A DNA stretch of 64,000 nt, from positions 108,725,454-108,789,453 of the forward strand of contig OX457064.1 in assembly GCA_949752795.1 (NCBI GenBank), given 5' to 3'. Source of the stretch: Hyperoodon ampullatus (taxonomy: Eukaryota; Chordata; Mammalia; Artiodactyla; Ziphiidae). Of the stretch, positions 1-12,779 are shown piece after piece. The notes under the pieces are model-generated. The model was not told the origin of the DNA. It made no database searches and was given only the letters and a program-made list of their open reading frames with translations. Position numbers and translations under genes: made by a program. The number at the start of each line of letters is the position of its first letter. The stretch's first letter is position 1.

Positions 1-1079
1 TTATACTCCAATAAAGATGTTAAAAAAAAAAGAACATGGTTGCTTGATGCTTTCTTAGCTTAAGGGCTATATTTTGGAGAATAAATGTTCGATGACTGCA
101 AAGAATTCTGTTTCCTGGGTGTAATCACCATGACAATGGAGCATGTTATTTTTCCCCCTCCTCCCTGGAGCGTGTTATTTTTATAACATGGATTTTAGAA
201 TTAACTCAGTCTCTCAGCTCTCCAGGGAGGTGGCATCAGCAGACGGAAGTGGGAAGGGTGCCCGAGTTGAAGGCAGAACCTGGGACTGTACTCCATCCCT
301 GGGCTCTGGGCACTTTTTCCTGGGATCATTACACACTGAACCAGCAGAATGACAGCCAATGCAGACACGTCTTTTTTCTAACTAAGAAGTGTCACCTGCA
401 GGTGAAGAATGACGTCCATGTAAAGAAGACTGTGATATGCATAAAACCATTTGAGATTCTCTTAATGGATCATGACCATATTTGTAATAATTCCAAAATG
501 CTATTGCTGGCTAGTTAAATATGTCATGAAGTACAAACCTGAGGAAAATTGCTGTGTCAATAACATGGATTGCTCAACACAGGAGCTCTTTAAAAACAAA
601 CTGAAATTTTTCTAATTCAAGTTACCCTGTGCTGGCTTACCTCCCTAAATGTTTCCTTTCTTTTTTATATTTAACAATTTCAAGATTTAAAAATGTACAA
701 TAAAATACAGAAGATAGCAGAACAAATATTAATATAATACCGGTGTTTTTTTAAGAACCTTTTTTTTAACATATAAAATATTATACATCTTCCCCACACT
801 TTTCAAAGTGCAGTTCTGGATTAAAGGCATTGCCTCATTCTTTCTGAGAATTATCAACTACCTGACTCAGCCGAGATGCCTGAAACTAGAGGAGCACCAC
901 TTAACGTCTGCTGAGATCTCCACTACCTGCTCCATCACCTCCACTCACTCATTTTTCTTCCAAGTACGGATCTCCTAATGTTCTAAAAACACTCCATTTG
1001 TTATATCACTGATTTTATATGAAGACTGGCCAACATTTGAACTATATTTTAGCAAAGGGAAATAAGATATGTGGTGTGT

Positions 1080-1500
1080 GGGAGGGAAATAAAAGTGGAG
1101 TCGGTGTTGCCCAGAGAACCTCCAGATGGAGCCAGAGGCCGCGAGGAAGTGAGGCCACCACGTCTCAGCCGGACCACATCTGAGCTCTGACCACTCACTG
1201 TCCTGATGAGGCGTCCAGAAGGTCTGCACAGTGTTCCAGAAACTCAGATACATATCAGACCCCACCCCCTGAACAACTTGTGACAGCCTGTCCCTTAAGG
1301 ACAATATTTCCTTTTGCATCAGAGCCAATCCTAACTCTTGCCAGACAATTTTAACAACCTGTGGCTTTTGCCTTTACAAGCCCCGACTCCTTCTCTTCCC
1401 TGGAACCCTCTCAGTTTTACCTGAGTCTGTGTTTCTCGAATTGCATTTCCTGAGACCCCCAAATAATGCTCTCTCTTCCCTACAGATTATTTTTGACAGG
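1080..1500 (+). repeat. Possible ancient solo LTR
   Basis: The segment has LTR-like layout: promoter-like GCC/TTTACAAG sequence, a CCCAAATAATG poly-A-signal-like motif near 1458, and an end in TTTTTGACA at about 1498. It resembles old mammalian ERV LTRs in general pattern, but termini and target duplications were not established. Confidence 0.35.
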
Positions 1501-1729
1501 TGATCAAAACCCTGTTAAAATAAGCTGGATATCACCCATTTTACTTAAGGCTAGTAATGCTTAAGACACAGATTTAATCCTAAAAACTAGAACCTTTTCC
1601 CAGATAGAAGTGTCGACCTCCCCCCTTGAATCCTGACCACCAGCCACACAACGTCTGTCATTAGCTCCCAGAGACCTAGCACAGACCTAGGAGGGTCCAG
1701 GAGCAGGGGAAAAACAGGCGCCATTCAGA

Positions 1730-1870
1730 GAGCACCTCCCACATGCCATGTAGGCTCCATCAGCCTCCATGTAGATGCACAGAGAGGTTAAGCAATTTGT
1801 CCAAGGTCACACAGCTGCTAAGAGACTGACCCAGGATTTGAACCTGTCCTCATGCTCCTGAACACATGAC
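1730..1870 (+). repeat. MIR SINE fragment
   Basis: It shows the classic MIR core GAGGTTAAGCAATTTGTCC followed by AAGGTCACACAGCTGCTAAG and GGATTTGAACC. This is an ancient tRNA-derived SINE shared by all mammals. Confidence 0.8.
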
Positions 1871-2237
1871 AGTGTCTCTTTAACAGAGCACCCACTGTGA
1901 AGCCCAGATGTGGGTGCTTCTGAGTGGGAGGGGAAGGCCAGGGTGCCTCTGTATTTTCAAAGCATTTGCATATTGCTGTTTAGTAAATAACAGTTGAACT
2001 GCATTCTTATCCATGGTCAGTACTGTCTCCTCATATGAGAAATGCAGAGTATTTAAATACAAATGTCAACATTAGCATCATATTTCATGTTGGCATTTTC
2101 CCAGGGAGTTTGGTTGGCTCAGCACAGAGGAGGGCTTGGAGTAGTGGTTTCTGCCCTCCTCTGATGGGCCGAGACAGCTTAAATGGATGATTTCCTGTCT
2201 CACGTTTTTGGCAGGATTGCTCATTTCTGCCACTTAC

Positions 2238-2335
2238 CTGAAGAGGCAAAGAATTATGCTTCCGGTTGTAAGGGAAATCAGAGAGACACTGTAGCCCAGG
2301 GTGTAAATGGTCTTCACCAGAATATAAAACGTGAT
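2238..2335 (-). CDS. VIPR2: VIPR2 coding exon 5: first transmembrane helix
   Basis: This 98-base exon encodes residues 124-155 plus two bases of codon 156. It starts ITFYILVKTIYTLGYSVS and ends SIILCLF plus AG of the next Arg codon. This is TM1 of VPAC2, about 25 hydrophobic residues followed by the basic start of the first intracellular loop. The acceptor CTTTCAG follows a TC-rich tract and the donor is GTAAGT. T132, I143 and T146 appear as A, M and A in the human protein as I recall it, all mild changes. It is too short to appear as a long open frame and was found from the protein motif. The next exon lies off the left edge of the window. Confidence 0.95.
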
Positions 2336-4136
2336 CTGAAAGAGAGGAAAGTGCATCTGTAAGCTACTGGTGGCTGGCACTGGACAACGGGCCGGGTTCC
2401 TGATCGCATCGTGCGTTCCCTTCAGGTCGGGCTATGGGCTGCTGATGCTGGAACACAAGAGGCAGCACTGTCTTGAAGTTCCACCTCCATCCTGAGCCAA
2501 AAATGGCACTCTAAACACCAACCTGTTCCCCTATAATTCATTGTGAACAACCTGGGATGGTTTCCATAAAGCAAACCTGCATGGAGGGAGCCGCCTGGGG
2601 AAACAAAGGAAGCAAGCACCTGGGGACCACATTCAGAGGAGGCCTCGAGGCGCCGCCCCGAAGCCGCAGGTTGGATGCGCTCAGCCCTCCGGGTGGGAGA
2701 GAGGAAAACCACTGAGCTCGTCTTAACCTCCAGGAGCGAGCAGCCCGCTGAGGTGGGCGCTGGCCCAGCCCTGCGGTCTTCCCCGAGGCCACCCTGCCAG
2801 CTCCTGCTAGAACCAAGCGGGTCTGGACCAGGAAGACAGCGCCCTACGTAGGGACTGCCGCCTGCCTCCCGCAGGGTGCGTTCTTGCTCCCCCAGTGAAT
2901 TCCTGGTGTGATCTGGGTCTTAAGTCAGCGAAGACGGTGGAGCTAAGTGTGAAGAAACAGCAAATCCTGCCTCGAGTGACCCTGTCTGAGGCCTCGCAGG
3001 TCGGCATGTGGGATTTGTCGCTTCGTGGCTTCCACCCTACGGGGGAGAAAGCAGAGGGCGAGCTGGGCTTCTGAACCGTCTTTGGAAACCCTGATTTTAG
3101 GTTCTGTCCCTCTCCTGTTCTCCTCCTGACTCAGGATTACAGGCAGGACTGGCGTGTTCGGAGCAGCTACCACCGCGTCACCTGAGGCAACAGTTCAGGT
3201 TAAACAGTTGGAAAATGAAATATTTCAAACCCACTGAAAGCACAGGAAACAACGTGATGACCACACACGCACCTGCAGACAGACGCCAGAACCAAACCGG
3301 CAATTGAGTAAAACCATGGGGGGCCCACTGCCGACCCTGAGGCTTGACCCGCCCCCCGTGTGCCTTCACACCTTCACGCGTGTGTCTGTGCTGCGGTCTC
3401 GATGGGGTTATTGGGTGGTTTCTGCACACGCACCTCCATCCTCATCAGCTGCGCTGCTTGCTGTCCTGCGCCGTTTCACCCTGTTTTTTAGCTACCTGCC
3501 CTTCATTATTGCTTTAAATTGTCTTTGCTGGGTTTCCCCATGTTTACCTTTTTTTCTCACATTTTTCTTGATTCTCAGTTCTTCCTTCTGGTTTCTTCTT
3601 TTCCCTGAAGCACACTCCTTATGCACGTTTAGTGGGGGTCTGCTGGTTGTGGACCCATCGGGTTTTGTTTCTCTTTCAATTCTGAGCAGCAGCTCAGCGG
3701 GTGGTTTCTGGGTACCGACGAGTCCCCCACTTGGGAGGCGGCTGCGTCTCCGCAGTCTGTGGGTGGGCAATCTCTCTTTAAGATTCTCCGCAATTTGGTA
3801 TGTTCTAGTTTCATCACAGTTGCCTGGCTGTGGATTTTCTTTTATTCACGGTGCTTGGGGTGGTCAGGGTCTCCGTTTCTCCTGCTGAGACTGTGATCAG
3901 ATTGATGCTGGGCCTCCACCTGATGCCCAGAAACTGCTCTATTTCCCCCCGCCCCCTCGTCCCTCTGCTGCATCCAGGCAGTTTCTTTGGATCTACCTTC
4001 CCTGTTCCAGAATTCTCTTTTCATCTGTATCTGATTTGCTGTTTGATGCACCTACTTGATTTTCATTTTTTTAAATTATAGTTGATTTACAATGTTGTGT
4101 TAGTTTCAGGTGTACAGCAAAGTGATTCAGTTATAT

Positions 4137-4182
4137 ATGTGTGTGTGTGTGTGTATACACACACACACACACACACACACAT
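4137..4182. repeat. (TG)n/(CA)n dinucleotide microsatellite
   Basis: About 11 TG units are followed by TATA and about 11 CA units, in the 3' UTR of the L1. The inverted arrangement could form a hairpin and is likely length-polymorphic. Confidence 0.85.
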
Positions 4183-4867
4183 ATATTTTCTATTTCAGGT
4201 TCTTTTCTATTATAAGTTATTATAAGATACTGAATATAGTTCCCTGTGCTACACAGTAGGACCTTGTTTATCTATTTTATATGTAGCAATGTGCATATCT
4301 TAGTCCCAAACTCCTAATTTATCCCTCCCCCACTTTGCCCTTTGGTAACTGTAAGTTTGTTTCCTATGTCTGCGAGTCTGTTTCTGTTTTGTAAATAAGT
4401 TCATCTATATCATATTTTAGATTCTACATATAAGTGATATCATACGATATTTGTCTTTCTCTGTCTGACTTACTTCACTTAGTATGATAATCTCTAGGTC
4501 CATCCATGTTGCTGCAAATGGCATTATTTCATTCTTTTTTATGGCCGAGTAGTATTTCATTGTATATATGTACCACATCTTCTTGATCCATTCATCTGTC
4601 AATGGACATTTAGGTTGCTTCCATGTCCTGGCTATTGTAAACAGTGCTGCTATCAACATTGGGGTGCATGTATTTTTTCAAATTATAGTTTTCTTTGGAT
4701 ATATGCCCAGGAGTGGGATTGCTGGATTGTATGGTAATTCTATGTTTAGTTTTTTAAGGAACCTCCATACTGTTCTCCATAGTGGCTGTATCAATTTACA
4801 TTCCCACCAACAGCATAGGAGGGCTCCCTTTTCTCCACACCTTCTCTAGCATTTATTGTTTGTAGAT

Positions 4868-5076
4868 TTTTTTTTTTTTTTTTTGTGGTACGTGGGCCTC
4901 TCACTGTTGTGGCCTCTCCCGTTGCGGAGCACAGGCTCGGGACGCACAGGCTCAGCGGCCATGGCTCACGGACCCAGTCGCTCCGCGGCATGTGGGATCT
5001 TCCCGGACCGGGGCACGAACCCGCGTTCTCTGCATCGGCAGGCGGACTCTCAACCACTGCGCCACCAGGGAAGCCC
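4868..5076 (-). mobile_element. CHR-2 SINE
   Basis: A full-length tRNA-Glu-derived element in reverse, from the T-run and GTGGTACGTGGG to CCACCAGGGAAGCCC. It is flanked by target duplications TGTAGATTTTTT (4861 and 5077). It is inserted in the L1. Confidence 0.93.
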
Positions 5077-5231
5077 TGTAGATTTTTTTAAATGATGACC
5101 ATTCTGACCATTGTAGTTTTGATTTGCATTTCTTTGATAATTAGCAATGTTGAGCATATTTTCATACACCTATTGGCCATCTGTATGTCTTCTTTGGAGA
5201 AATATCTATTTAGGTCTTCTGCCCTTTTTAA

Positions 5232-5458
5232 ATTTTATTTATTTATTTATTTATTTATTTATTTTTGCGGTACGCGGGCCTCTCACCACTGTGGCCTCTC
5301 CCACTGCGGAGCACAGGCTCCGGATGCGCAGGCTCAGCAGCCATGGCTCACGGGCCCAGCCGCTCCATGGCATGTGGTATCCTCCCGGACCGGGGCACGA
5401 ACCCCTATCCCGTGCATCGGCAGGCGGACTCCCAACCACTGCGCCACCAGGGAAGCCC
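5232..5458 (-). mobile_element. CHR-2 SINE with (TTTA)n tail
   Basis: The element runs from a TTTA-repeat tail through GCGGTACGCGGG to GGGAAGCCC. Flanking copies of TGCCCTTTTT lie at 5220 and 5459. It lies in the L1, directly next to a second SINE at the same target. Confidence 0.93.
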
Positions 5459-5474
5459 TGCCCTTTTTTAAAAA

Positions 5475-5817
5475 AATTAATTAATTAATTAATTTTTGGC
5501 TGCATTGGATCTTCATTGCTGTGCATTGGCTTCCTCTAGTTGTGGTGAGCAGGGGCTACTCTTCGTTGTGATGCACGGGCTTCTCATTGTGGTGGCTTCT
5601 CTTGTTGTGGAGCACGGGCTCTAGGCACGTGGGCTTCAGTAGTTGTGGCATGGGGGCTCAGTAGTTGTGGCTCATGAACTCTAGAGCATAGGCTCAGTAG
5701 TTGTGGCACACGGGCTTAGTTACACTGTGGCATGTGGGATCTTCCCGGACCAGGGCCCGAACCCGTTTCTCCTGCATTGGCAGGTGGATTCTTAACCACT
5801 GCGCCACCAGGGAAGTC
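5475..5817 (-). mobile_element. CHR-1-like long SINE
   Basis: It begins with an (AATT)n tail and TTTTTGGCTGCATTGG, then internal GTAGTTGTGG-type repeats, and ends with CCACCAGGGAAGTCC. The right flank is again CTGCCCATTTTTT, a third copy of the L1 target sequence. Confidence 0.9.
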
Positions 5818-6912
5818 CCTGCCCATTTTTTGATTGGGTTGTTTGGGGGTTTTTTGTTGTTATTGAGTTGTATGAGCTGTTTGCATATTTTGGAAAGTAA
5901 GCCTTTGCTGGACGCTTTGTTTGCAAATATTTGCTCCCATTCCGTAGGTTGTCTCTTCGTTTTGTTTATGGTTTCCTTTGCTGTGCAAAAGTTTATAAGC
6001 TTGATTAAGTCCCATTTGTTTACTTTTGCTTTTATTTTTATTGCTTTGGGAGACTGACCTAAGAAAACACTGCTTTGATTTATGTGAGAGAATGTTTTGC
6101 CTATGTTCTCTTCTAGGAGGTTTATGGTGTCCTGTCTTATATTTAAGCCTTTAAGCCATTTTGAGTTTATTTTTATGTATGGTGTGAGGGAGTGTTCTAA
6201 CTTCATTGATTTACATGCAGCTGTCCAGCTTTTCCAACACTACTTGCTGAAGAGACTGTCTTTTCTCCATTGTATATTCTTGCCTCCTTTACCAAAGATT
6301 AATTGACCGTAGGTGTGTGGGTTTATTTTTGTGCTCTCTATTCTGTTTCATTGATCCATGTGTCTGTTTTTGTGCCAATACAATGCTGTTTTGATTACTG
6401 TAGCTTTGTAGTATCATCTGAAGTCTGGGAGGGTTATGCCTCCCCTTTGTTCTTTTTCCTCACGATTGCTTTGGCAATTCTGGGTCTTTTATGCTTCCAT
6501 ATAATTTTTAGGGTTACTTGTTCTAGTTCTGTGAAAAATGTCATGGGTAATTTGATAGGGATGGCATTAAATCTGTAGATTGCTTGGGTAGTATGCCATT
6601 TTAACAATAATAATTCTTCTAATCCAAGAGTATGGGATAGCTTTCCATTTTTAAAATCATCTGTAATTTCCTTTACCAGTGTTTTATAGTTTTCAGCATT
6701 TAAGTCTTTTAACTCCTTGGTCAGGCTTATTTCTCAGTATTTTGTTCTTTTTGATGCAATTTTTAAAGGGATCTTTTTTTTTTTACTTTCCCTTTCTGAT
6801 ATTTCATTGTTACTGTAAAGAAATGCAACAGATTTCTGTATGTTTTAATTTTCTTTTTTTTTTAGGTCTATTTTTTCCCCCAGATCAGGTCCTTTTTAGA
6901 GTATCTCATTTT

Positions 6913-7119
6913 TTTTTTTTTTTTTTTGCAGTATGCGGGCCTCTCACTGTCGCGGCCTCTCCCATTGAGGAGCACAGGCTCCGGACGCGCAGGCCCAGCG
7001 GCCACGGCCCACGGGCCCAGCCGCTCCGCGGCACGCGGGATCCTCCCAAACCGGGGCACGAACCCGCATCCCCTGCACCGGCAGGCGGACTCCCAACCAC
7101 TGCGCCACCAGGGAAGCCC
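6913..7119 (-). mobile_element. CHR-2 SINE
   Basis: A reverse element bounded by target duplications AGAGTATCTCATTTTT (6898 and 7121). It has many CG dinucleotides left, suggesting a fairly recent insertion. Confidence 0.93.
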
Positions 7120-7174
7120 TAGAGTATCTCATTTTTGGTTATTTTCAATTTCCTCTTTTTTTAAAAAAACATTA

Positions 7175-7534
7175 AAAAAATTAATTTATTTATTTTGTTT
7201 ATTTTTATTTTTGGCTGTGCTGGGTCTTCGTCACTGTGCACAGGTTTTCTCTAGTTGCGGCGAGTGGGGGCTACTCTTTGTTGCGGTGCCTGGGCTTCTC
7301 ATTGCAGTGGCTTCTCTTGTTGTGGAGCACAGGCTCTAGGTGTGTGGGCTTCAGGAGGTGTGGCTTGCAAGCTCAGTAGTTATGGCTCATGGGCTCTAGA
7401 GCACAGGCTCAGTAGTTGTGGCACACGGGCTTAATTGTTCCATGGCATGTGGGATATTCCTGGACCAGGGCTTGAACCCGTGTCCCCTGCATTGGCAGGC
7501 AGATTCTTAACCACTGCGCCACCAGGGAAGCCCT
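7175..7534 (-). mobile_element. CHR-1-like long SINE
   Basis: From an A/T-rich tail (TTTATTTTTGGCTGTGCTGG) to ACCAGGGAAGCCC. Flanking AACATT-type sequences suggest target duplication (about 7163 and 7537). Confidence 0.88.
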
Positions 7535-10500
7535 AACAAAACATTTTAAACGCACTTATTTGTGTTCTTTGCCTGATGAATCCATTGTCTCCAGTTTCGA
7601 GGATGTAATTTCACTGTTCATCATCTGCTGACTGGTTCTTTGTGTAGTTTGTATATTTAGGTGTGAGCTCATCTTTGGGGTTGATCTATGGGAATTTGGG
7701 AGGCCTGGGCAAGGATTTTCTTCCAGAAGAACCCGTGTTTGCATCTGCCAGGCTCCCCAGTGCTACCAGTTCAGGAATGCTCTACCTGGATGTCTCAGCT
7801 CAGAGTTTCCATAGTGGGCAGCATAACAAGAAAACCCAACTTGGAGGAAGGCACACCTGTCATGACAGATTCTCAGGAAAGCCTGGTAGATGGGAAGGAA
7901 GACATCTCAACAGGGGAGCTGGCAAAGGAAACAAGTTAACCATAACCTAGGAAAAGCCTGAGCCCATTAGCAATGAACCAGGTGCAACTAAAATAATAAG
8001 ATAGCATTTTTGTTTGTTTTACAAACTTGGTGATAACTGAAAAAATATGAAACTGCTGGTGAAGGTATTAGCTAAATGGGCATCACATCTGTTCCTAGTG
8101 GAAACATGCATTGGCACATTTTTTGGAAAGCCGTTTGACAGTATAATTAAAAACATTAAAAATATCCTTGTCTTACTTCACATCCTTTAACCAGAAATTT
8201 GAGATTTGTGCACAGGTTTATTGATTAAAATAACAAGATATTAGAAAAAACCTAATTTGAGAACAATTGAGTAAATTCAGCTTATTCATAAAATAGAATA
8301 TCACACTGCCCTTAAAAATCTTGTTTTCGAAGGATACTGACTGATTTAAGAAAATGTTCATGATATATTTTATAAAACAAAACAAGTAGAGTGTACATTA
8401 AGTACAATGGTAATTTTGAAGTAACTACATAAAAATGGGGAAGAGACGGGGGTGGTGTACTGCTCATGTGTTCCTCTTGGAAGGTCCCCTCTTTCCTGTT
8501 CACACTAGTGCATGTATGATCAGAGGGGCAGAAACGGGAGCTGGTTACGCACGCACCACACGAGAACAGTGGCTGTTCACGGGTTTGTAACAGGGCCTTC
8601 ATCTTCAGTTCCTGGTAAAATTACTATCAAGTCCCTAAGGGAGAAAATACCTATTTTCTTTATCACCTGTAACATCCATAATCTGCACCACAAACTTCAC
8701 AAAACAGAACTAAAGGTGCAAATCCTTGGGGGAAGCGCAGTGATTCCAGTGCTCATCCTCCCCTCCTAACTTCTTTGAGATTAGAATGTGCTGCTCCTCT
8801 TCAGGGTGAGGGACTTATTTAAATGATCCATTGTAATAATTTTTTTGATACACAAAAGATTTATTCCAAATGTCTGGCTGAATTTAATATTCATTTTTGA
8901 CCCTATCAGGATAATAGGATGACATCCTCCCAAAACTCATTCTTATGAGCTTTATGAGTTTATAGAAGTCTTAGGACTAGACATCTATAAGGGCTTGTTT
9001 TCCTTAAGCCAACAAAAGGTGATCACAGAACATGTAGGACACTCTGCAGGTTTTAACTCTTTTCTTGTAAGTATTTTGGGCATCCACCGTGCTTGAGGTC
9101 CATGAAAAGGAACCTGCCATCTCCTTTCTTATCCTGAATAAACATTCACTTTTATATTTAAGGTTGTATTCTTTTTCTTACAGAAAGTCCTCATACTGTT
9201 GAAGCGTGAGGCCCACAGGACGATTCCTGGGCTTGTGGCCTCACTCAGTGTGGAAAGCAGAAGAGAACCTGGGTGGGGGGCACTCGCGCCCGAAGGTGAT
9301 TAAATGACAGGTGTCCACGAACACCGGTCCGCACAGGTGGGCCTGAGAGTGTCGCCAGTGGGACGCCCAAGGGGCAGCCGGGGGACACATTTCCAGGGCT
9401 TCGGCATGAGCCCCCCACCGACACCGGATGCACACGTACCAGGATTCCTGTCACCGCGAGGTTTTACCAGGGAAGATGCTCTCAACCAGTCACACGTTAC
9501 AATTGCAAGTTTGAGACTGGATTTACTTGTAAAAAAGTAGTTGAATATGTGTTGCCATCATCACATGATCAGGCAGTGAGGAAAACAGGTCAGGAATGCT
9601 CCCCTTCCTCAACGCTTCTGAGGGGCCTGCGGTGGGCAAGCACAGGACCCGCCACTCTGAGCCTTCCGTTGGGGATCCTGCCTGGGAGGAGATGGCGGCC
9701 CTTCCCCACTGGCTGTTACCCAGGGCGGCTTCCTAGTCCCCAGCAAGTGTGTGGGACCGAGTGACGTGCAAGTCCTCTTCCAGCTCTAACTTTCCATAAT
9801 CATACATCGCCCTGGAGCTACACGGCAGAGCCCTTCTCAAGGAACACCGCGGGCCGGCCAGTGTTTCCAAACACTGAGTCATAACTAGGCGACTGAAGCC
9901 TCCGTTTGCCTGGGCCAGGCCTGGTTTATGTCTGCTGTCCTGGAGTGACTATTAATAGCTCCCCTTTTTCTCTTGAGAGGCCAGGTTTGGCTGACCTTTT
10001 ATACCATAACCCTATTTATAACTCAGTAGTGGGTCATGCAATCAATTTCCTAGGTAACAACCAACATTTAAAGAAGGTAGCACAGAAAATGTGGCTTTGT
10101 GAAATGTTTGTGTTGGGTCACAGTGTGAAATGCATTTCTAACTGTGGATTTTAATTTTAAAAAGTTGAAAGCCCCTTGGCTAGACCGGAGGCTCCTGATT
10201 CAGGAAACTTTCTGATTAGAACCTTGCCTGGCCCGTCGCCTCACTCTTCGGCTGATGTGAAACACCCTGACGTGTTCTCTTCTGAACCTGCTGATGCCAC
10301 GTGCATCACTGTCTGGGAAACAGTGGCTTCTCCCAGACCTTTTAGTAAGGATTAACCTCCACATGAAAGGCCGAGGGAATGCAAGTGAAACCACCATTGC
10401 TACCCGGCATCTGTCTAAGGACGGGTCCCCCTTGAACAGAAGGCACAGCCCCTGTCTCTGGGGTATGTAGGTCTTGTTGGGTAAATAAGACCAACACAGA

Positions 10501-11299
10501 CCCCGAAAAATGCTGACCCGTGTCTCTTACTCTGAACTCAGAGCGAGTGGTTGAGGCATGAGCAGGGCCGGAGGGCAGGTGGTGGAAAGGGCAGCACGGA
10601 TGTGCGGGTGGCCCGGAGGAGATGTGCCAAGTGCTGGGGACCCGGGTGACATCGCTGGCCGGTGCGGCAGGGTCGTCTGGGCTCCCCGTGGAGACATTAG
10701 TCACGGATGATGCTCACTCTGCTTCTCCCCGGCTCCCTGACTTCCCAGGGCAGCACCTCAGCTCTGATTCCTCGGCCAGGTCTTTGGGCTCCTCGGAGAA
10801 GGCGCTGCAGGGGCCCACACACGCCATGTCCTGTGTGGCAGCAGGCAGAGGGCCGAGCGGGCAGCGTCTGCTTCACTCAGCACAGCACACTGAGTGGAGT
10901 GGCCAGTCCGGGGCCTTTTCTCGTGGCAGCTTTGGAGCAGGGCTGCGAAGGATCTCAGAGCCCGTGGACCAGCAGCCTTCGCCAGGGCCAAGGGACAGCC
11001 TCTGTCTCGGGTGCAAGGAGGTGCCTGTTCTCACCTTAAAAATGGAAGGCTGAGGCTTCTTTGTTTTAAAGCAAATGTTTTAGAGACCATCAGAAATGAC
11101 AGCCTGTTTTCATGGGAATGTGGTCCAAAGCGCACGCAGGTCATCAAAGCTACTCCCCAGACTCAGGCACCATCTCAGATTCAGGATGAGTGAGGCTCAC
11201 TGTCACACTTGCAACAATGTTATGAGTTGAATTTTTCTGCCTGAAAGTGGTTGGCAAATATCTTTTAAGACTCACCTATTCTGCTTAGGAGACTGTAAT

Positions 11300-11470
11300 G
11301 ATAACCTAACAGTGCTGGGTGCTTTGCAATTTACAAAATATAACACAAAAGTTAATTCATTCACTTCTCCCAATGGCCTGTGAAGCAGCAGACGGAGTAT
11401 TTTTGCCACGTTCCCCTTATACAGATGGGGGACCTGAGTCTGGGGGTGACAGGTCAGTTTAAGAACATGA
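11300..11470 (+). repeat. Probable MIR fragment
   Basis: MIR-like order: GCTTTGCAATTTACAAAAT, CACTTCTCCCAATGGCC, then TACAGATGGGGGACCTGAG. Confidence 0.55.
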
Positions 11471-11849
11471 GGCCACCAAGGTGCAGGGCTGAGAGTCCAC
11501 CCGCACCCCAGTGTCCCCTCCCTCAGAGGGCGCCCTCCCTGGGAGACGTTACTTGTCTGTTTCAGCTTCCTTCCTTTAAGAGGAATTGGTCAGTTTTGCA
11601 TGTAAGGAGCGTGGACATCACCACTGCATCCTAACAATGAGTAGAACTCTGAAAGGACTGGAACATCAACCATCTCCTTGGGTCCACGAGAGAAGGGAGG
11701 ACACAGGACAAACTGCTGCCCCAGGACAGTGGGGGGACAGGCGGCCGCAGGAGCTGGGGGCTCCCAGAGCAGAGTCACGAGACTGACTGTTAAGCTGCAG
11801 GAATGAAGACACTGGTGTGGCTGAAAGGACAGACAAGCACGTCAACGAA

Positions 11850-12600
11850 CAGAATAGAGCAAAGAAACAGACTCATGTGAATAGTCACTGGTCTTCGACA
11901 AAGAAGCAAAGGTAATACAATGGGGCAAAGACAGTCTTTTCAACACATGTTGCTGGAACAACTGGACATCCACATGCAAAAAAATGAACCTAGACACAGA
12001 CCTTACACTTTTACAAAAATTAACTCAGAATGGGTCATAGACCTAAATGTAAAGTGCAAAACTATGAAACTCCTAGAAGATAACATAGGAGAAAACCTAG
12101 ATGACCTTGAGTTGATGATGCTTTTTACAGCACCAAAGGCACCACCATTCGTGAAAGAAATCATTGATAAGGTGGACTTCAATAAAATTAAAAAATTCTG
12201 CCTTGTGAAAGAAATTCAGAGGATGAGAAGACAAGCTACAGACCGGGAGAAAATACCTGCAAAAAGGTACATCTGATAAGGATTGTTATTCAAAACATAC
12301 AAAGAGGGTTTCCCTGGTGGCGCAGTGGTTGAGAGTCCGCCTGCCAATGCAGGGGACACGGGTTTGTGCCCCGGTCCGGGAAGATCCCACATGCTGTGGA
12401 GCGGCTGGGCCTGCGAGCCATGGCCGCTGAGCCTGCGTGTCCGGAGCCTGTGCTCCGCAACGGGAGAGGCCACAGCAGTGAGAGGCTCACATACCGCAAA
12501 AAAAAAAACAAAAAACAAAAACATACAAAGAACTCTTAATACTCAACAATAAGAAAACAAACAACCCAAATTAAAATGGGCCAAAAACCTTAACAGGCAC
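11850..12600 (+). mobile_element. L1 LINE fragment, ORF2 segment, split by a SINE
   Basis: The plus strand encodes an internal L1 ORF2 piece (MGQRQSFQHMLLEQLDIHMQ at 11920, later NKIKKFCLVKEIQRM). It is interrupted by the CHR-2 at 12306-12520 and resumes with AACTCTTAATACTCAACAA. Both ends are truncated and it is non-functional. Confidence 0.85.
12306..12520 (+). mobile_element. CHR-2 SINE
   Basis: A forward element from GGGTTTCCCTGGTGGCGCAG to ACATACCGC plus an A-rich tail. Target duplications are ACATACAAAGA (12295 and 12521). It is inserted in the L1 fragment. Confidence 0.93.
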
Positions 12601-12779
12601 CTCGCCACAGAACAGACCGGATGGCAAACAGGCAAATGAAACGATGCTCCACACCAAAGCACAGACCGTGGTATCATCAAGCTGGACTAACGCAACCAAG
12701 AGTAAAATCCACAGCGGACGGGAGCACGGGGACTCTGGGGCTTGTGGTTTAAATTCTATTCGCTGATGAGATTGTGGAT

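Larger units (their letters stand above)
1..2237 (-). other. VIPR2 intron 5 (partial)
   Basis: The intron begins with donor GTAAGT next to exon 5 and continues past the left edge. It contains a MIR at about 1730-1870 and a possible old LTR at about 1080-1500. The first 1 kb is AT-rich with nothing recognised. Confidence 0.88.
4065..6850 (-). mobile_element. 5'-truncated L1 LINE (3' half of ORF2 and 3' UTR)
   Basis: Read on the minus strand, it encodes the C-terminal part of L1 ORF2, including [20 protein letters not shown] (near 4520-4580). It is followed by the 3' UTR containing a (TG)n/(CA)n microsatellite at about 4137-4182. The poly-A tail is the T-run near 4066-4075. Several frameshifts make it inactive. 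It is interrupted by the SINEs at 4868-5076, 5232-5458 and 5475-5817. The 5' truncation is near 6845. Confidence 0.85.

Noticed and set aside
4868..5091. Recurring similar peptides (VVESPPADAGDTGSCPGPGR, GLSLLWPLPLRSTGSG and others) at many sites
   Set aside because: They are the six-frame translations of the CHR-2 SINE, not a gene family.
5632..5641. CACGTG E-boxes as clock-control sites of VIPR2
   Set aside because: Several occurrences lie inside SINE consensus sequence and others are scattered through introns. None is seen near the likely promoter, so there is no specific support.
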